Below are positions 9,296 through 17,029 of a stretch of DNA of 64,000 bases, one piece after another. The stretch is from assembly GCF_016612995.1 (NCBI RefSeq), contig NZ_JAEOAH010000015.1, positions 1-64,000 of the forward strand, given 5' to 3'. The position numbers and the translations under genes were made by a program. Numbering within the stretch: the first letter of the stretch is position 1; every line of letters starts with the position of its first letter. The notes under the pieces were generated by a model. The model made no database searches, had not been told where the DNA came from, and saw only the letters and a program-made list of their open reading frames with translations. This DNA is from Viridibacillus soli. Lineage in GTDB: Bacteria > Bacillota > Bacilli > Bacillales_A > Planococcaceae.

Positions 9296-9411
9296 TGTCC
9301 TTTGTAAAAACACATTAATATTCATTAATCATTGATTTATCAGTATTTTAATTAAATAAATTATACAATGTATCTTTTATAAACACAACAAAGGTTTTTA
9401 TACAAAGGACA
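9296..9411. promoter_or_regulatory. Inverted repeat in the tdh / 9471 divergent region
   Basis: TGTCCTTTGTA (9296-9306) recurs as its exact reverse complement TACAAAGGACA (9401-9411), with a further ACAAAGG at 9388-9394. The left copy is itself inside a small palindrome ACAAA-N5-TTTGT. The pair brackets the AT-rich region from which tdh and the rightward gene at 9471 are divergently transcribed, so a regulator-binding pair is plausible. No known consensus was recognised. Confidence 0.4.
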
Positions 9412-9470
9412 GTTTATTTCAGATACAATTATTGGTTTTTATTTTATAATGAATAAAAGGAGTGTTACCC

Positions 9471-10112
9471 ATGCATTTATTTAAACTAACTATGATCTAT
9501 TTAACCGCTATCATCGCCTGTACATTTCTACTTATGATGGAAGTACCTACAATCACCGTCTCCATCTTATTATCTATCTATATATTCGGCCTCATAATGT
9601 TCCCGCAATACAATATAGCGCTATGGTCCAATAATATTAGCAAAATCGACCGCTTCGTAACAAAAAATCGAACAAAACCCACATTTGCCTACCCATACGC
9701 AGTCGCTCACGAATCTTTAGAGGAACAAAAACTAGGCCTACAAAAAATGCTAAACAAATATAAACAACCTATCGTCCAACACAACTATCGCTCTGTGCTA
9801 GCTGCTCTCAACAAAGATTTCGAAGGCGCTTTAGCAGAAGCAAAACAAATTCCAAAAGAGCCCATCCGTAGCTACAACATTGCCCACACCGAAGTCTTCC
9901 TTGGCAATATCGATGCAGCCAAGGCGCTCATCCCAAAGCTCACAAAACCTTGGATGCCACACGCTATTGAAGGACTAATCGCATACGAGCAACACGATCT
10001 ACGGACATTCGAAAAAGAGTCTGAAGCAGCCATCGCAAAAGCTAGAGGCATACAAAAACATGTGCTGTTTTATACTTTTAAAGGGAGAAAAGAACATTTT
10101 ATGGTGAAATAA
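9471..10112 (+). CDS. Membrane-anchored protein of unknown function
   Basis: 213 residues from the ATG at 9471, chosen because AAAGGAG ends 8 bases before it (a GTG at 9462 overlaps that site). Two adjacent hydrophobic segments (about residues 3-21 and 24-44) form a hairpin anchor. The remaining ~165 residues are a helical cytoplasmic-type domain rich in Lys, Ala and Glu, with a tetratricopeptide-like feel (repeated A-L-x-K-D/A-x-A-K pattern) but no clear motif. It is divergent from tdh and ends in its own terminator. I cannot assign a function. Confidence 0.7.
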   Translation: MHLFKLTMIYLTAIIACTFLLMMEVPTITVSILLSIYIFGLIMFPQYNIALWSNNISKIDRFVTKNRTKPTFAYPYAVAHESLEEQKLGLQKMLNKYKQPIVQHNYRSVLAALNKDFEGALAEAKQIPKEPIRSYNIAHTEVFLGNIDAAKALIPKLTKPWMPHAIEGLIAYEQHDLRTFEKESEAAIAKARGIQKHVLFYTFKGRKEHFMVK

Positions 10113-10114
10113 AA

Positions 10115-10144
10115 AGAGCCACCCGGGGGAAGGGTGGCTTTTTG
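10115..10144 (+). terminator. Intrinsic terminator after the 9471 gene
   Basis: AGCCACCC / GGGTGGCT hairpin followed by TTTTT, directly after the stop codon. Confidence 0.88.
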
Positions 10145-10387
10145 GGATGGAAATATTTCATTCCAAAGGGGAGTTGTTATATTATTGAGCTTTTCGGGTT
10201 GATTTTATACATTTTTTTGAGTTTTTATTTCAATTTGTAATATGTTATTAATCACTACAAAACTCCACTTTGTTCGGATGAGTTAAAAGCTTATTCTTTT
10301 AATGTTCTATGACACCCCACAGTGACTTTCGTATTCATTCAAAAGTATGCCATAAAACCTTAATAATACTCAATTCTTTTAATCTTC

Positions 10388-10837
10388 TTAGCTATTATTA
10401 GTCTTCGCCGCATCAACCACATAAGTATTCGCAATCAAGTCATGCAGACCGCGTTTTTGCGGATGGAATGCGACCATTATGTAACCGAGGCATAGGAGGA
10501 GGCTACTGAAGATTCGAGCGATGTTGCGAGCTAGGCTACGGAGAATAGAGATTGTATCGCCGTTTGTATCGACGATTTCTAGGCCGAGTATTTTTTTCCC
10601 TATAGTACCTCTCCAGTGGGTTGCTGGTAGGCCAATGAAGTATAATAAGCCAGCTACAATGAGAATCCAGCTGTATAGCGGCTGGGTTGATAGATATAGC
10701 TGGTCACCAAATAGCATTTCCGGAACAACACCTTTCGGGACTCTTAAAACGATACCAATTAGCGCTGTTACTACCATAACGATAGCTGTATCTATCATTG
10801 TTGCGAATACACGCACCCAAAACCCGCCATAACTCAT
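10388..10837 (-). CDS. RDD family membrane protein
   Basis: 149-residue RDD-domain protein: GFWVRVFATMIDT near the start contains the conserved Arg and Asp, three hydrophobic segments follow (about residues 12-32, 55-72, 110-128), and GTIGKKILGLEIV is typical. The ATG at 10837 is chosen over 10843 because AAGGGGA directly touches the latter. RDD proteins are poorly understood; some affect ion tolerance. It lies 47 bases downstream of the yolD gene on the same strand and may be cotranscribed with it. Confidence 0.82.
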   Translation of the reverse strand: MSYGGFWVRVFATMIDTAIVMVVTALIGIVLRVPKGVVPEMLFGDQLYLSTQPLYSWILIVAGLLYFIGLPATHWRGTIGKKILGLEIVDTNGDTISILRSLARNIARIFSSLLLCLGYIMVAFHPQKRGLHDLIANTYVVDAAKTNNS

Positions 10838-10884
10838 GTACATTTCCCCTTTTTGATTTTATTTTTTTCATTAACTTATGACGC

Positions 10885-11223
10885 CTAGTTTCGTATGCTG
10901 ACATTGCAAATAACGGATATGTCGATGGTGAGCGTCTGCTCTTTAGGAAATTGTGTGCGGATTTTCAATGTGTTGGATTCATTGTTTATTCGTTCAATTA
11001 CACCCTCTATTATATGGGTTTGCCGATTTTTCCAGATGGTTAGGAGAATTGTTTGTTTCGATTTGGTGGCAATTTGAATGAGTTCTGCGTATTCGTTTAA
11101 TGTCCATTCATCTAGCTCAGGCTGAGCGACATATTGGTCCTCCGCCTGCCATTCTCTTAGGAGTTGCACGTGTTCAGGTAGCATCATCGCTGTCCATTTA
11201 ATATTACCCCGGTCTTTATTCAC
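10885..11223 (-). CDS. YolD-like protein
   Basis: 112-residue YolD family member: the N-terminal RGNIKWTAMMLPEHV matches the family hallmark. YolD-like genes are regularly paired with UvrX-type Y-family polymerases, and here the uvrX gene lies directly upstream on the same strand, with a 184-base gap. A GTG start at 11223 has AAGGGG 8 bases upstream. The precise role is not known; an accessory role in SOS translesion synthesis has been suggested for the pair. Confidence 0.85.
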   Translation of the reverse strand: MNKDRGNIKWTAMMLPEHVQLLREWQAEDQYVAQPELDEWTLNEYAELIQIATKSKQTILLTIWKNRQTHIIEGVIERINNESNTLKIRTQFPKEQTLTIDISVICNVSIRN

Positions 11224-11407
11224 ATGAATTGCCCCTTTCTGTGTATTAAGTGCATAAGTTGTGTATAACTGGGATAATTTTGTTAATTACACAGGTTACA
11301 CTTAGTTATCCACATGTTCACAAGTCCTTTCCACCACAGCGCCATATACACTCTTTATTCAAAAGATGTATAGCAATAAAATGGGTATTGAATAAATATG
11401 CATTTCC

Positions 11408-12664
11408 CTATTTTTTGTGACCTCCTAATAATTTTGCGCGTACAACGGCAGTGCCTGCTTCTGTATAGGAGACAGCGCGCAGGACGGCGGTCGAGCCGTA
11501 GCGAGTGCGTAGTTGATCCATTGTGGCTCCGAGCTTACGACGGTGAAAGCGGTCAGTGTCGAATAAACTAAGTTGCATGGAGTGCTCAGATTCAAGCTTT
11601 GTGATGCTAATAGTGAGCTGGCGTACCGGTCTTTCTTCTATATAGTATTCATCGAGTAGTTGCTGGCAGACCTTATAAATTTTCATCGTGTCATTTGTTG
11701 GCTCATCGATTGTACGTGAGCGATGAAAGCCACCACCAAATGCATTTTTGCTGTAAGAAAGTCCGAGTGAAATGGTACGTCCAATTTTAAATGCTTCGCG
11801 GGCACGTCTTGCAATGTCTTCACACATTTCCAGAATAACTGCGAGCACTTCCTCTTTCTTGTTATAATCACGCATTAAAATTTGACCTTTGCCGTAACTG
11901 ATTTGCCCTTCGATTATTGGTGCGCCAAGCTCAGAAAGGTCGATTCCCCGCGCATGATAGTAGAGCTGATTGCCCATAATGCCAAAGCGCTCCTCCAGTG
12001 TTTTCAGATCCGCTTTTGCTAAATCTCCTACAGAAAAAATCCCCATATGATTAAGCGAGCTTTCCGTTCGGCGCCCAATTCCCCACATTTTCGAGAGCGG
12101 CGCTACGGGCCATAGCTTTCCTTGTACATCTTCATATGTCCATTTGGCAAAGCCTGTTTTTTTCCCTTCCAAATCAAGCGCTAGCTTTGATAGCAACATA
12201 TTAGGTCCCATGCCGACGGTACTCGGGATTTCGAACTGACTGTAAATTTCCCTTTGAATCCTTTTAGCAGTTTCTTCAGGTAATCCCCATAATTTTTCTG
12301 TTCCAGTTAAATCGATGAAACTTTCGTCCACACTATAAACATGGATCGCTTCCTTCGGGACGTAACTGTTGAGCAGGCGCGTAATTTCCATTGATATGCG
12401 GATGAAAAATTCCATTTTCGGTTCGAATAGGCGGATATCTGGGTGCTTTGGAATTTCATAAAGGCGTGTGCCCGTTTTTACTTGGAAACAAGTTTTCATC
12501 ATCGGGGATGCTGCAAGTACGATGCTCCCCTTTTGATTGAAATTACCGACTACCGCAATCGGTGTTTTCATAACATCTAGATGCTCAAGCGACGCAATAC
12601 AACTCGCATAGAAGCAACACATATCAATACACATGATGGATCGCCGTGGCATGTTTTCATACAT
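11408..12664 (-). CDS. uvrX: UvrX-like Y-family DNA polymerase
   Basis: 418-residue Y-family (ImpB/MucB/SamB) translesion polymerase. The first metal-binding Asp is in MCIDMCCFYAS and the SVDE catalytic pair in YSVDESFID; the thumb helix-hairpin-helix is KMWGIGRRTE, and the little-finger domain continues to the C-terminus, so it looks complete. The ATG at 12664 is used because GGAGG sits 8 bases before it; an upstream TTG lies within that site. A LexA/DinR box lies about 20 bases upstream, predicting SOS induction. Followed by yolD. A decayed copy of its 5' end occurs at 15909-16111. Confidence 0.9.
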   Translation of the reverse strand: MYENMPRRSIMCIDMCCFYASCIASLEHLDVMKTPIAVVGNFNQKGSIVLAASPMMKTCFQVKTGTRLYEIPKHPDIRLFEPKMEFFIRISMEITRLLNSYVPKEAIHVYSVDESFIDLTGTEKLWGLPEETAKRIQREIYSQFEIPSTVGMGPNMLLSKLALDLEGKKTGFAKWTYEDVQGKLWPVAPLSKMWGIGRRTESSLNHMGIFSVGDLAKADLKTLEERFGIMGNQLYYHARGIDLSELGAPIIEGQISYGKGQILMRDYNKKEEVLAVILEMCEDIARRAREAFKIGRTISLGLSYSKNAFGGGFHRSRTIDEPTNDTMKIYKVCQQLLDEYYIEERPVRQLTISITKLESEHSMQLSLFDTDRFHRRKLGATMDQLRTRYGSTAVLRAVSYTEAGTAVVRAKLLGGHKK

Positions 12665-12682
12665 ACACTTATCCTCCAATGC

Positions 12683-12696
12683 AGAACATTTGTTCT
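12683..12696 (-). promoter_or_regulatory. LexA (DinR) box of uvrX
   Basis: Perfect palindrome AGAACATTTGTTCT, matching the Gram-positive SOS box core GAAC-N4-GTTC. It is 19 bases upstream of the uvrX start codon. The duplicated copy near 16128-16139 has lost one half (CAAC instead of GAAC). Confidence 0.88.
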
Positions 12697-12760
12697 TATT
12701 TTAAATCGATACATGCGAGATGACAAGTGGTAATATTAGGTATTTTGAGCAGATTGTCCA

Positions 12761-12844
12761 TTTACGCTCAACTTTTAGGGTTTTACGCTCGTTCGAGGAA
12801 AGTTTACGAGTGTTCAGCAGAGATTTACGCTCACAACGGATTAT
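12761..12844 (+). repeat. 21-bp phased TTTACGCTC array, copy 2 (four boxes)
   Basis: Boxes start at 12761, 12782, 12803 (TTTACGAGT) and 12824, exactly 21 bp apart, followed by ACAACGG and the tail ATTTTTCCAATTAAA. It lies between the 5' end of uvrX and the 3' end of the M60 protease gene and is contained in a segmental duplication (second copy at 16193). Confidence 0.85.
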
Positions 12845-12883
12845 TTTTCCAATTAAAGTGAGTTACTATGCTCGAAAAATAAC

Positions 12884-12918
12884 AAAAGGCATCAAGAGTG
12901 AGCTTCTTGATGCCTTTT
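12884..12918 (-). terminator. Intrinsic terminator of the M60 protease gene
   Basis: Perfect 14-bp inverted repeat AAAAGGCATCAAGA / TCTTGATGCCTTTT; read leftward it continues into a U-rich stretch. A near-copy is at 15004-15038 beside the duplicated protease tail. Confidence 0.88.
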
Positions 12919-12968
12919 GTCGACAGTCTGAAACCTTGCAATAAGCAAGATTTTTTAGGACTCTATTT

Positions 12969-14510
12969 TTATTTAATTTCTTTCCATAAAGACAATGCGA
13001 ATATCCAATTTGGATTCCCACTTCCTTGATAGCTTTGAACAGCTTCATATATTTTACCTTTGTGTTCTACTTTATCACCTTTTGTGTACGCCTTATACGG
13101 ATCCCAAATATTATCAGAAACTGATGTATCCGGTTTAATTGGATTGGAATCGGTACTTTTCCAAATTTCGGCTGTTAATTTTGGATACCCTAGGGCCGCC
13201 ACCTTTTGGATCGTATTATTATTTGGGCGTAATCCCCATTTTTCGAAAAATGGAATTAAATTTTGTTGAGCTGCTTTGGAGGCTTCAATCATAAATAATT
13301 GTTTCTTATCTTCATTATTTTTAGGTAACATACTATCAGACATATCTCTATACGATTGATGCAATTTTGGATAAAATTCTTCTCCATACGCTAGATTTAA
13401 TTGCCATAGCATAGCAAGTTTAACAAAAAGATCACTAATCTCGTCATAATTCTTATTCTGCTGTTCTAAGTATTGAAAAACCTTAGGATAAACGCCTTCT
13501 TTTTCTAATCTCGTCCGTTGACCAAATGCTTTTTCTACAGCAAGACTATAAATATTGTTCTGAACCTCTGTCATATTATGAAATGCCCAAGGACTTTGTT
13601 GTCTCATATGCCCCGCCTCATGCCACGGGCCCCATCCATCATTTATAAATTTATTAATATCTAACACATGTTGGATTGCGTCTCCTACATATGCAGTTCT
13701 ATAAGGGTATGCATACATATAATAATCTAGAGAATTGTTATCCTCAACATAATGTAGATAATGTTTATCTACTTGTCCTTCAGATAATCCAGATATTTTA
13801 TCTTGAATTCTAGTAGCTTCATCCAACTTTTTCAATAGTTGAGTAGGATCTGTGTTAGAGCCGATCAAATATTTTTTAACACGTGCCGGGCTAGCAGTTA
13901 TCAATACACGCTCCCCTTTTAATTCCACCGTATGTGCATTTGGATATTGATTAAGCATATCTATTAAATCTTGTTTCGTATGCTTTCCGAGTTCATAGAG
14001 AGGGGTAGCCATTCCGCCTGTTGTTACTGTTGTTTGAATGGTGCCTCCTTGTTGTTTATTGTAAAAATAAATCATCCCACCATTTGGAGACTGTATAGTG
14101 TTTGGACCAGGTTTTAATGTAAAGGATTTTATTTTTGAATCTTCTCTCCAAGAAGCATCATATGAAAAAGTTCCAATGTATGCTTCGATATTTTGATTTC
14201 CTGCTACCTGAATGATTATTTGTTCATTAGACCTAGCGTATATCCCCGTCGGTTCATAAGGACTAAATTGTCTATCTCTTCTTTCGCTATTTTGGAATTT
14301 CGCGATATCTCCTTTTCCTGGAACTGCAAACTCCCGATTTTCCACTTTCACTGATTTTTCGTTTTTTAACACGTTAGATACTTTCTGTTGCTGTGTTTGT
14401 TCTTCCGCAAAGACTTCTAATGAAGGCGTTATTCCGGTAGCAAACATAGAAAATAGAGCAGTTGCCACCACTAACTTTTTTGTTTTTTGTTCCTGTCTTC
14501 TTTTCATCAT
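12969..14510 (-). CDS. Secreted M60-family metalloprotease with chitin-binding-type domain
   Basis: 513 residues. An N-terminal signal peptide (KKLVVATALFSMFATG...VFAEE, cleaved near residue 36) marks a secreted protein. The zinc site is HEAGH at about residues 297-301 with a Glu 14 residues further (MTEVQN), fitting the M60 pattern HExxH-x(8-28)-E of enhancin-like and mucin-degrading proteases. The last 45 residues (WDPYKAYTKGDKV...LWKEIK) form a ChiA1-type carbohydrate-binding module. Together this suggests an exported enzyme acting on glycoproteins, bound to a polysaccharide surface. Two ATGs at the start are both possible; the second (14507) has better spacing from AGGAG. A remnant of a related tail is at 15093. 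Confidence 0.9.
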   Translation of the reverse strand: MMKRRQEQKTKKLVVATALFSMFATGITPSLEVFAEEQTQQQKVSNVLKNEKSVKVENREFAVPGKGDIAKFQNSERRDRQFSPYEPTGIYARSNEQIIIQVAGNQNIEAYIGTFSYDASWREDSKIKSFTLKPGPNTIQSPNGGMIYFYNKQQGGTIQTTVTTGGMATPLYELGKHTKQDLIDMLNQYPNAHTVELKGERVLITASPARVKKYLIGSNTDPTQLLKKLDEATRIQDKISGLSEGQVDKHYLHYVEDNNSLDYYMYAYPYRTAYVGDAIQHVLDINKFINDGWGPWHEAGHMRQQSPWAFHNMTEVQNNIYSLAVEKAFGQRTRLEKEGVYPKVFQYLEQQNKNYDEISDLFVKLAMLWQLNLAYGEEFYPKLHQSYRDMSDSMLPKNNEDKKQLFMIEASKAAQQNLIPFFEKWGLRPNNNTIQKVAALGYPKLTAEIWKSTDSNPIKPDTSVSDNIWDPYKAYTKGDKVEHKGKIYEAVQSYQGSGNPNWIFALSLWKEIK

Positions 14511-14749
14511 ATCTCTCCTACTATTTTTTATGTATTCAAATCAAGTATATACTATTACCTATATTTCCATAGTACCTTTTGACACATTTTTTTACATTTT
14601 TCCTATAAATCTGCCAATACCAACGCATTATAAATCATTCTTAACTCCTTATACAGATCAAATAAACATATCAATAAGCACTTTGAATAGTATTATTAAT
14701 ACAAAATTATAGAAAATAATACCTTTATCGTCATAGTTTGTTAATTATG

Positions 14750-14935
14750 CAAGACATCATTCAACGTCATATATGGGAAACGTAAGTGGAAATAGCCGAC
14801 CATTTACGACATTCTGATGATATCAAGCAAATCTATGCGAGGGTAAAGAAACAATTGAATGTGTTTTTGCGGATGCCTATTTTTACTGCCATGAATTTGA
14901 AAAAGCTTGCTACTTGGACATGACAAGCTTTTTAT
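14750..14935 (+). mobile_element. IS1182-family transposase, C-terminal remnant
   Basis: In one frame the sequence reads HIWET-stop-VEIADHLRHSDDIKQIYARVKK, then, after a shift and a deletion, the IECVFADA and FTAMNLKKLATWT blocks that mark the C-terminal end of IS1182-type DDE transposases (KETIERVFADAK...FACMNLKKLA). An internal TAA, a frameshift and a ~20-codon loss make it inactive. No terminal inverted repeats remain. It lies upstream of the M60 gene at the edge of the fragment field. Confidence 0.75.
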
Positions 14936-15001
14936 AGAGAGAATATTGCTAGAAGAGTATGTTCTCTTTAGTAGGAGAATGCCATTTGCTGAACATAAAA
15001 A

Positions 15002-15235
15002 AATGACAAAAGGCATCGAGAGAGAGATTCTTGATGCCTTTTGTCGACAGTCTGAAACCTTGCAATAAGCAAGATTTTTTAGGACTCTATTTTTATTTAA
15101 TTTCTTTCCATAAAGACAATGCGAATATCCAATTTGGATCTCCATTTCCTTGATAGCTTTGAAGAGCTTCATATATTTTACCTTTGTGCTCTACTTTATC
15201 ACCTTTTGTGTACGCCTTATATGGATTCCATTGCT
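15002..15235. repeat. Segmental duplication II (copy of 12882-13113)
   Basis: Repeats the terminator and the last ~45 codons of the M60 protease gene with only scattered changes; the similarity stops upstream of the carbohydrate-binding module. This places a second protease tail immediately beside an IS1182 remnant. Confidence 0.88.
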
Positions 15236-15245
15236 CATAAGACGC
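15093..15245 (-). pseudogene. Remnant of a second M60-type protease gene (binding module only)
   Basis: Read leftward this encodes EQWNPYKAYTKGDKVEHKG and on to FALSLWKEIK-stop, the same carbohydrate-binding module as the intact protease but with several substitutions (WN for WD, NGDPNW for SGNPNW). No catalytic domain or start is attached; it breaks off near 15245 against unrelated sequence. The changes suggest it came from a paralogous gene rather than a very recent copy. Confidence 0.82.
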
Positions 15246-15250
15246 CCCCT

Positions 15251-15337
15251 GTCCAATGGTACTATTTCAGTAGGCCTGTTTCGGAAGAAAAACTTATCGA
15301 ATTGCTGACAGAGGAAAAGAACTCCACAAATCAGTAA
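15251..15337 (+). pseudogene. C-terminal scrap of an EAL-domain protein
   Basis: The frame VQWYYFSRPVSEEKLIELL followed by TEEKNSTNQ-stop fits the extreme C-terminus of cyclic-di-GMP phosphodiesterase EAL domains (compare VQGYHISHPVTPREIEKLL in the protein ending at 62600). Only about 28 codons survive. It abuts the protease scrap on the opposite strand. Family assignment rests on a short match. Confidence 0.5.
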
Positions 15338-15368
15338 AAAATGAGACTCTTTTTATTGCTTTTGGCTG

Positions 15369-15655
15369 TCATGTAATTTTGTCGTAATAAGTGAATAATC
15401 CAAACCATTTGCGGTCATCTACAACACAGCCCATTAATGCCCCACTTTTCTTTAAAAACTCTAACGGAAATTTTACTAAGCCATCAATTGTACTAATTCC
15501 TCTTGCTAAAAGGTTTCTCTCCATTCTCATCCCAATCCCAAACATTTTGTCTATAGGTAGCAAGCAGTTAAAATAACACCTAAACGACGCTCCAGATCAC
15601 CTAAAACCATAACTGGGTTACTTGTCTTTTCAACAGAGGCATAAAAAGACTGCAT
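15369..15655 (-). pseudogene. Y-family DNA polymerase remnant, different from uvrX
   Basis: Leftward from 15655 the frame reads MQSFYASVEKTSNPVMVLGD and RRLGVILTAC, the N-terminal signature of DinB-type polymerases, then shifts near 15560 into LPIDKMFGIGMRMERNLLARG, the thumb region. The intervening ~130 residues and the whole C-terminus are missing, and the metal-binding Asp before MQSFYAS is read as Val. Its sequence differs clearly from the intact uvrX, so it derives from a second polymerase gene. A degenerate LexA-like site (GAACGAACGTTT, leftward at 15761-15772) lies upstream. Confidence 0.8.
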
Positions 15656-15908
15656 AACAACAAAAAAATAACCTTACCTTTCACAAACTCTACATTTCAT
15701 TGATTGAAAGTATTTTATGTTAACTTCACAAAGGAAAAAAAATCTTATTCTCCAAACACAAACGTTCGTTCAATAAAAAATTCAAATAATCAACGAGTTT
15801 TTAAGTTAATTTTCCACTAAATATTTTCTCTCCTAGAGAAAAATTAAGATAAGCATTGATAAATAAAGCTAGTTTAATTAATCTTCCGAAAAATCATGAA
15901 CATAATTT

Positions 15909-16111
15909 CGTGTGCCCGTTTTTACTTGGAAACAAGTTTTCATCATCGGGGACGTCGCAAGTACGATGCTCCCCTTTTGACTGAAATTACTGACTACCGC
16001 AACCGGTGTTTTCATAACGTCTAGATGCTCAAGCGATGCAATGCAACTCGCATAGAAGCAACACATATCAATACACATAATGGATCGCCGTGGCATGTTT
16101 TCATATATACA
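15909..16111 (-). pseudogene. uvrX 5' fragment (duplicate)
   Basis: Leftward it encodes the first ~65 residues of UvrX (MPRRSIMCIDMCCFYAS through QVKTGT) and then ends abruptly. The initiating ATG of the intact gene is ATA here, the ribosome site is retained and the LexA box is half lost. No function expected. The 240 bases to its left (15666-15908) are AT-rich and I see no gene in them. Confidence 0.9.
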
Positions 16112-16192
16112 CTCATCCTCCGATAAGCAACATTTGTTCTTATTTTAAATCGAGACAAGTTGGAATATTAGGTATTTTGAGCAGATTGTCAA

Positions 16193-16276
16193 TTTACGCT
16201 CAACTTTTAGAGTTTTACGCTCGTTCGAGGAAAGTTTACGAGCGTTCAGCAGAGATTTACGCTCACAACGGATTAT
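16193..16276 (+). repeat. 21-bp phased TTTACGCTC array, copy 3 (four boxes, duplicate of copy 2)
   Basis: Boxes at 16193, 16214, 16235 and 16256. All boxes and spacings are unchanged relative to copy 2, although the adjacent uvrX piece has decayed. Confidence 0.85.
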
Positions 16277-16339
16277 TTTTCCAATTAAAGTGAGTTACTA
16301 TGCTTGAATTAGTTGATTCTATGCTCATTTAGGATATTT

Positions 16340-16386
16340 TTTTCAAATAAAAGACTACTCTACACTTTTAGGTGTTAAGTAGTCTA
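16340..16386 (-). terminator. Intrinsic terminator of the metNPQ transcript
   Basis: AGACTACT / AGTAGTCT arms (16352-16359 and 16378-16385) extended by CACAC/GTGT-type pairing; leftward it runs into a U-rich tract. It lies beyond the hairpin repeats, so those repeats would be inside the metNPQ 3' untranslated region. Confidence 0.75.
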
Positions 16387-16409
16387 GTTTGAAGCATTTA
16401 ATTGGCTTA

Positions 16410-17028
16410 TCCTGCTTCAGGCGCTAACGGCTGAGGTCGTTTCCGTTCTCTCGGTCAAAAGCTGAAGTGATACTTTTGTTCCGAGCACTCCAGTGTCTGT
16501 CGCAGCTAAATGGGCACCCTCAGCACTTAGATGAGATATCCTGCTTCAGCGGCCAGACTCTCGAGGCCACTTCCACCTTCTCGGTCGAAAACTGAAAAGA
16601 CGTTTTCGATTCGAAGGTTCCAGTGCTTGTCGAGTCTAGACGGGCCGCTTCAGCATTTAATAAGATATCTAGCTTCAGGCGCTAGCTGCTCGCGACGTTT
16701 CAGCCGGGCGCTCAAAGTCAAAGTGCGACTTTGGCTTCCGTCTTCCAACGTGTTTCTCAGCTGAACGAGCGCCTTCAGCATTAACTCCATCCAGCTTCAG
16801 GCGCTAGCTGCTCGCGACGTTTCAGCCGGGCGCTCAAAGTCAAAGTGCGACTTTGGCTTCCGTCTTCCAACGTGTTTCTCAGCTGAACGAGCGCCTTCAG
16901 CATTTACTTCATCCTGCTTCAGCGGCCAGCCCCTCGAGGCCACTTCCATTTTCTCGGACAAAAGCTGAAATGATGCTTTTGTTTCGAAAACTCCAGTGCT
17001 TATCGGGGCTGAACGGGCCGCTTCAGCA
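16410..17028 (-). repeat. Hairpin-repeat cluster A (five units, 3' of metQ)
   Basis: Five tandem units of 113-117 bp: 16410-16525, 16539-16655, 16668-16780, 16790-16902 and 16912-17028. Read in the direction of metQ each begins TGCTGAAG and ends GCTGAAGC-TGGA or a variant. The first unit starts one base after the metQ stop codon. Units 3 and 4 are almost identical, showing recent tandem copying. Each unit can fold into one long hairpin with covarying stems (see findings). GC content is well above that of neighbouring genes. Confidence 0.9.
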
Positions 17029-17029
17029 T

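Larger units (their letters stand above)
12466..12870. repeat. Segmental duplication I, intact copy
   Basis: This stretch holds the 5' end of uvrX, its LexA box and phased array 2. It recurs at about 15909-16310 in the same order with roughly one change per 15-20 bases, so the duplication is fairly recent. Confidence 0.85.
15909..16310. repeat. Segmental duplication I, decayed copy
   Basis: Copy of 12466-12870 carrying a uvrX 5' fragment, a damaged LexA box (16128-16139, one half-site lost) and a complete phased TTTACGCTC array. Confidence 0.85.

Noticed and set aside
11306-11314. DnaA box TTATCCACA (another at 20711-20719)
   Set aside because: Single isolated matches, no cluster, no dnaA/dnaN genes and no AT-rich unwinding region; not an origin.
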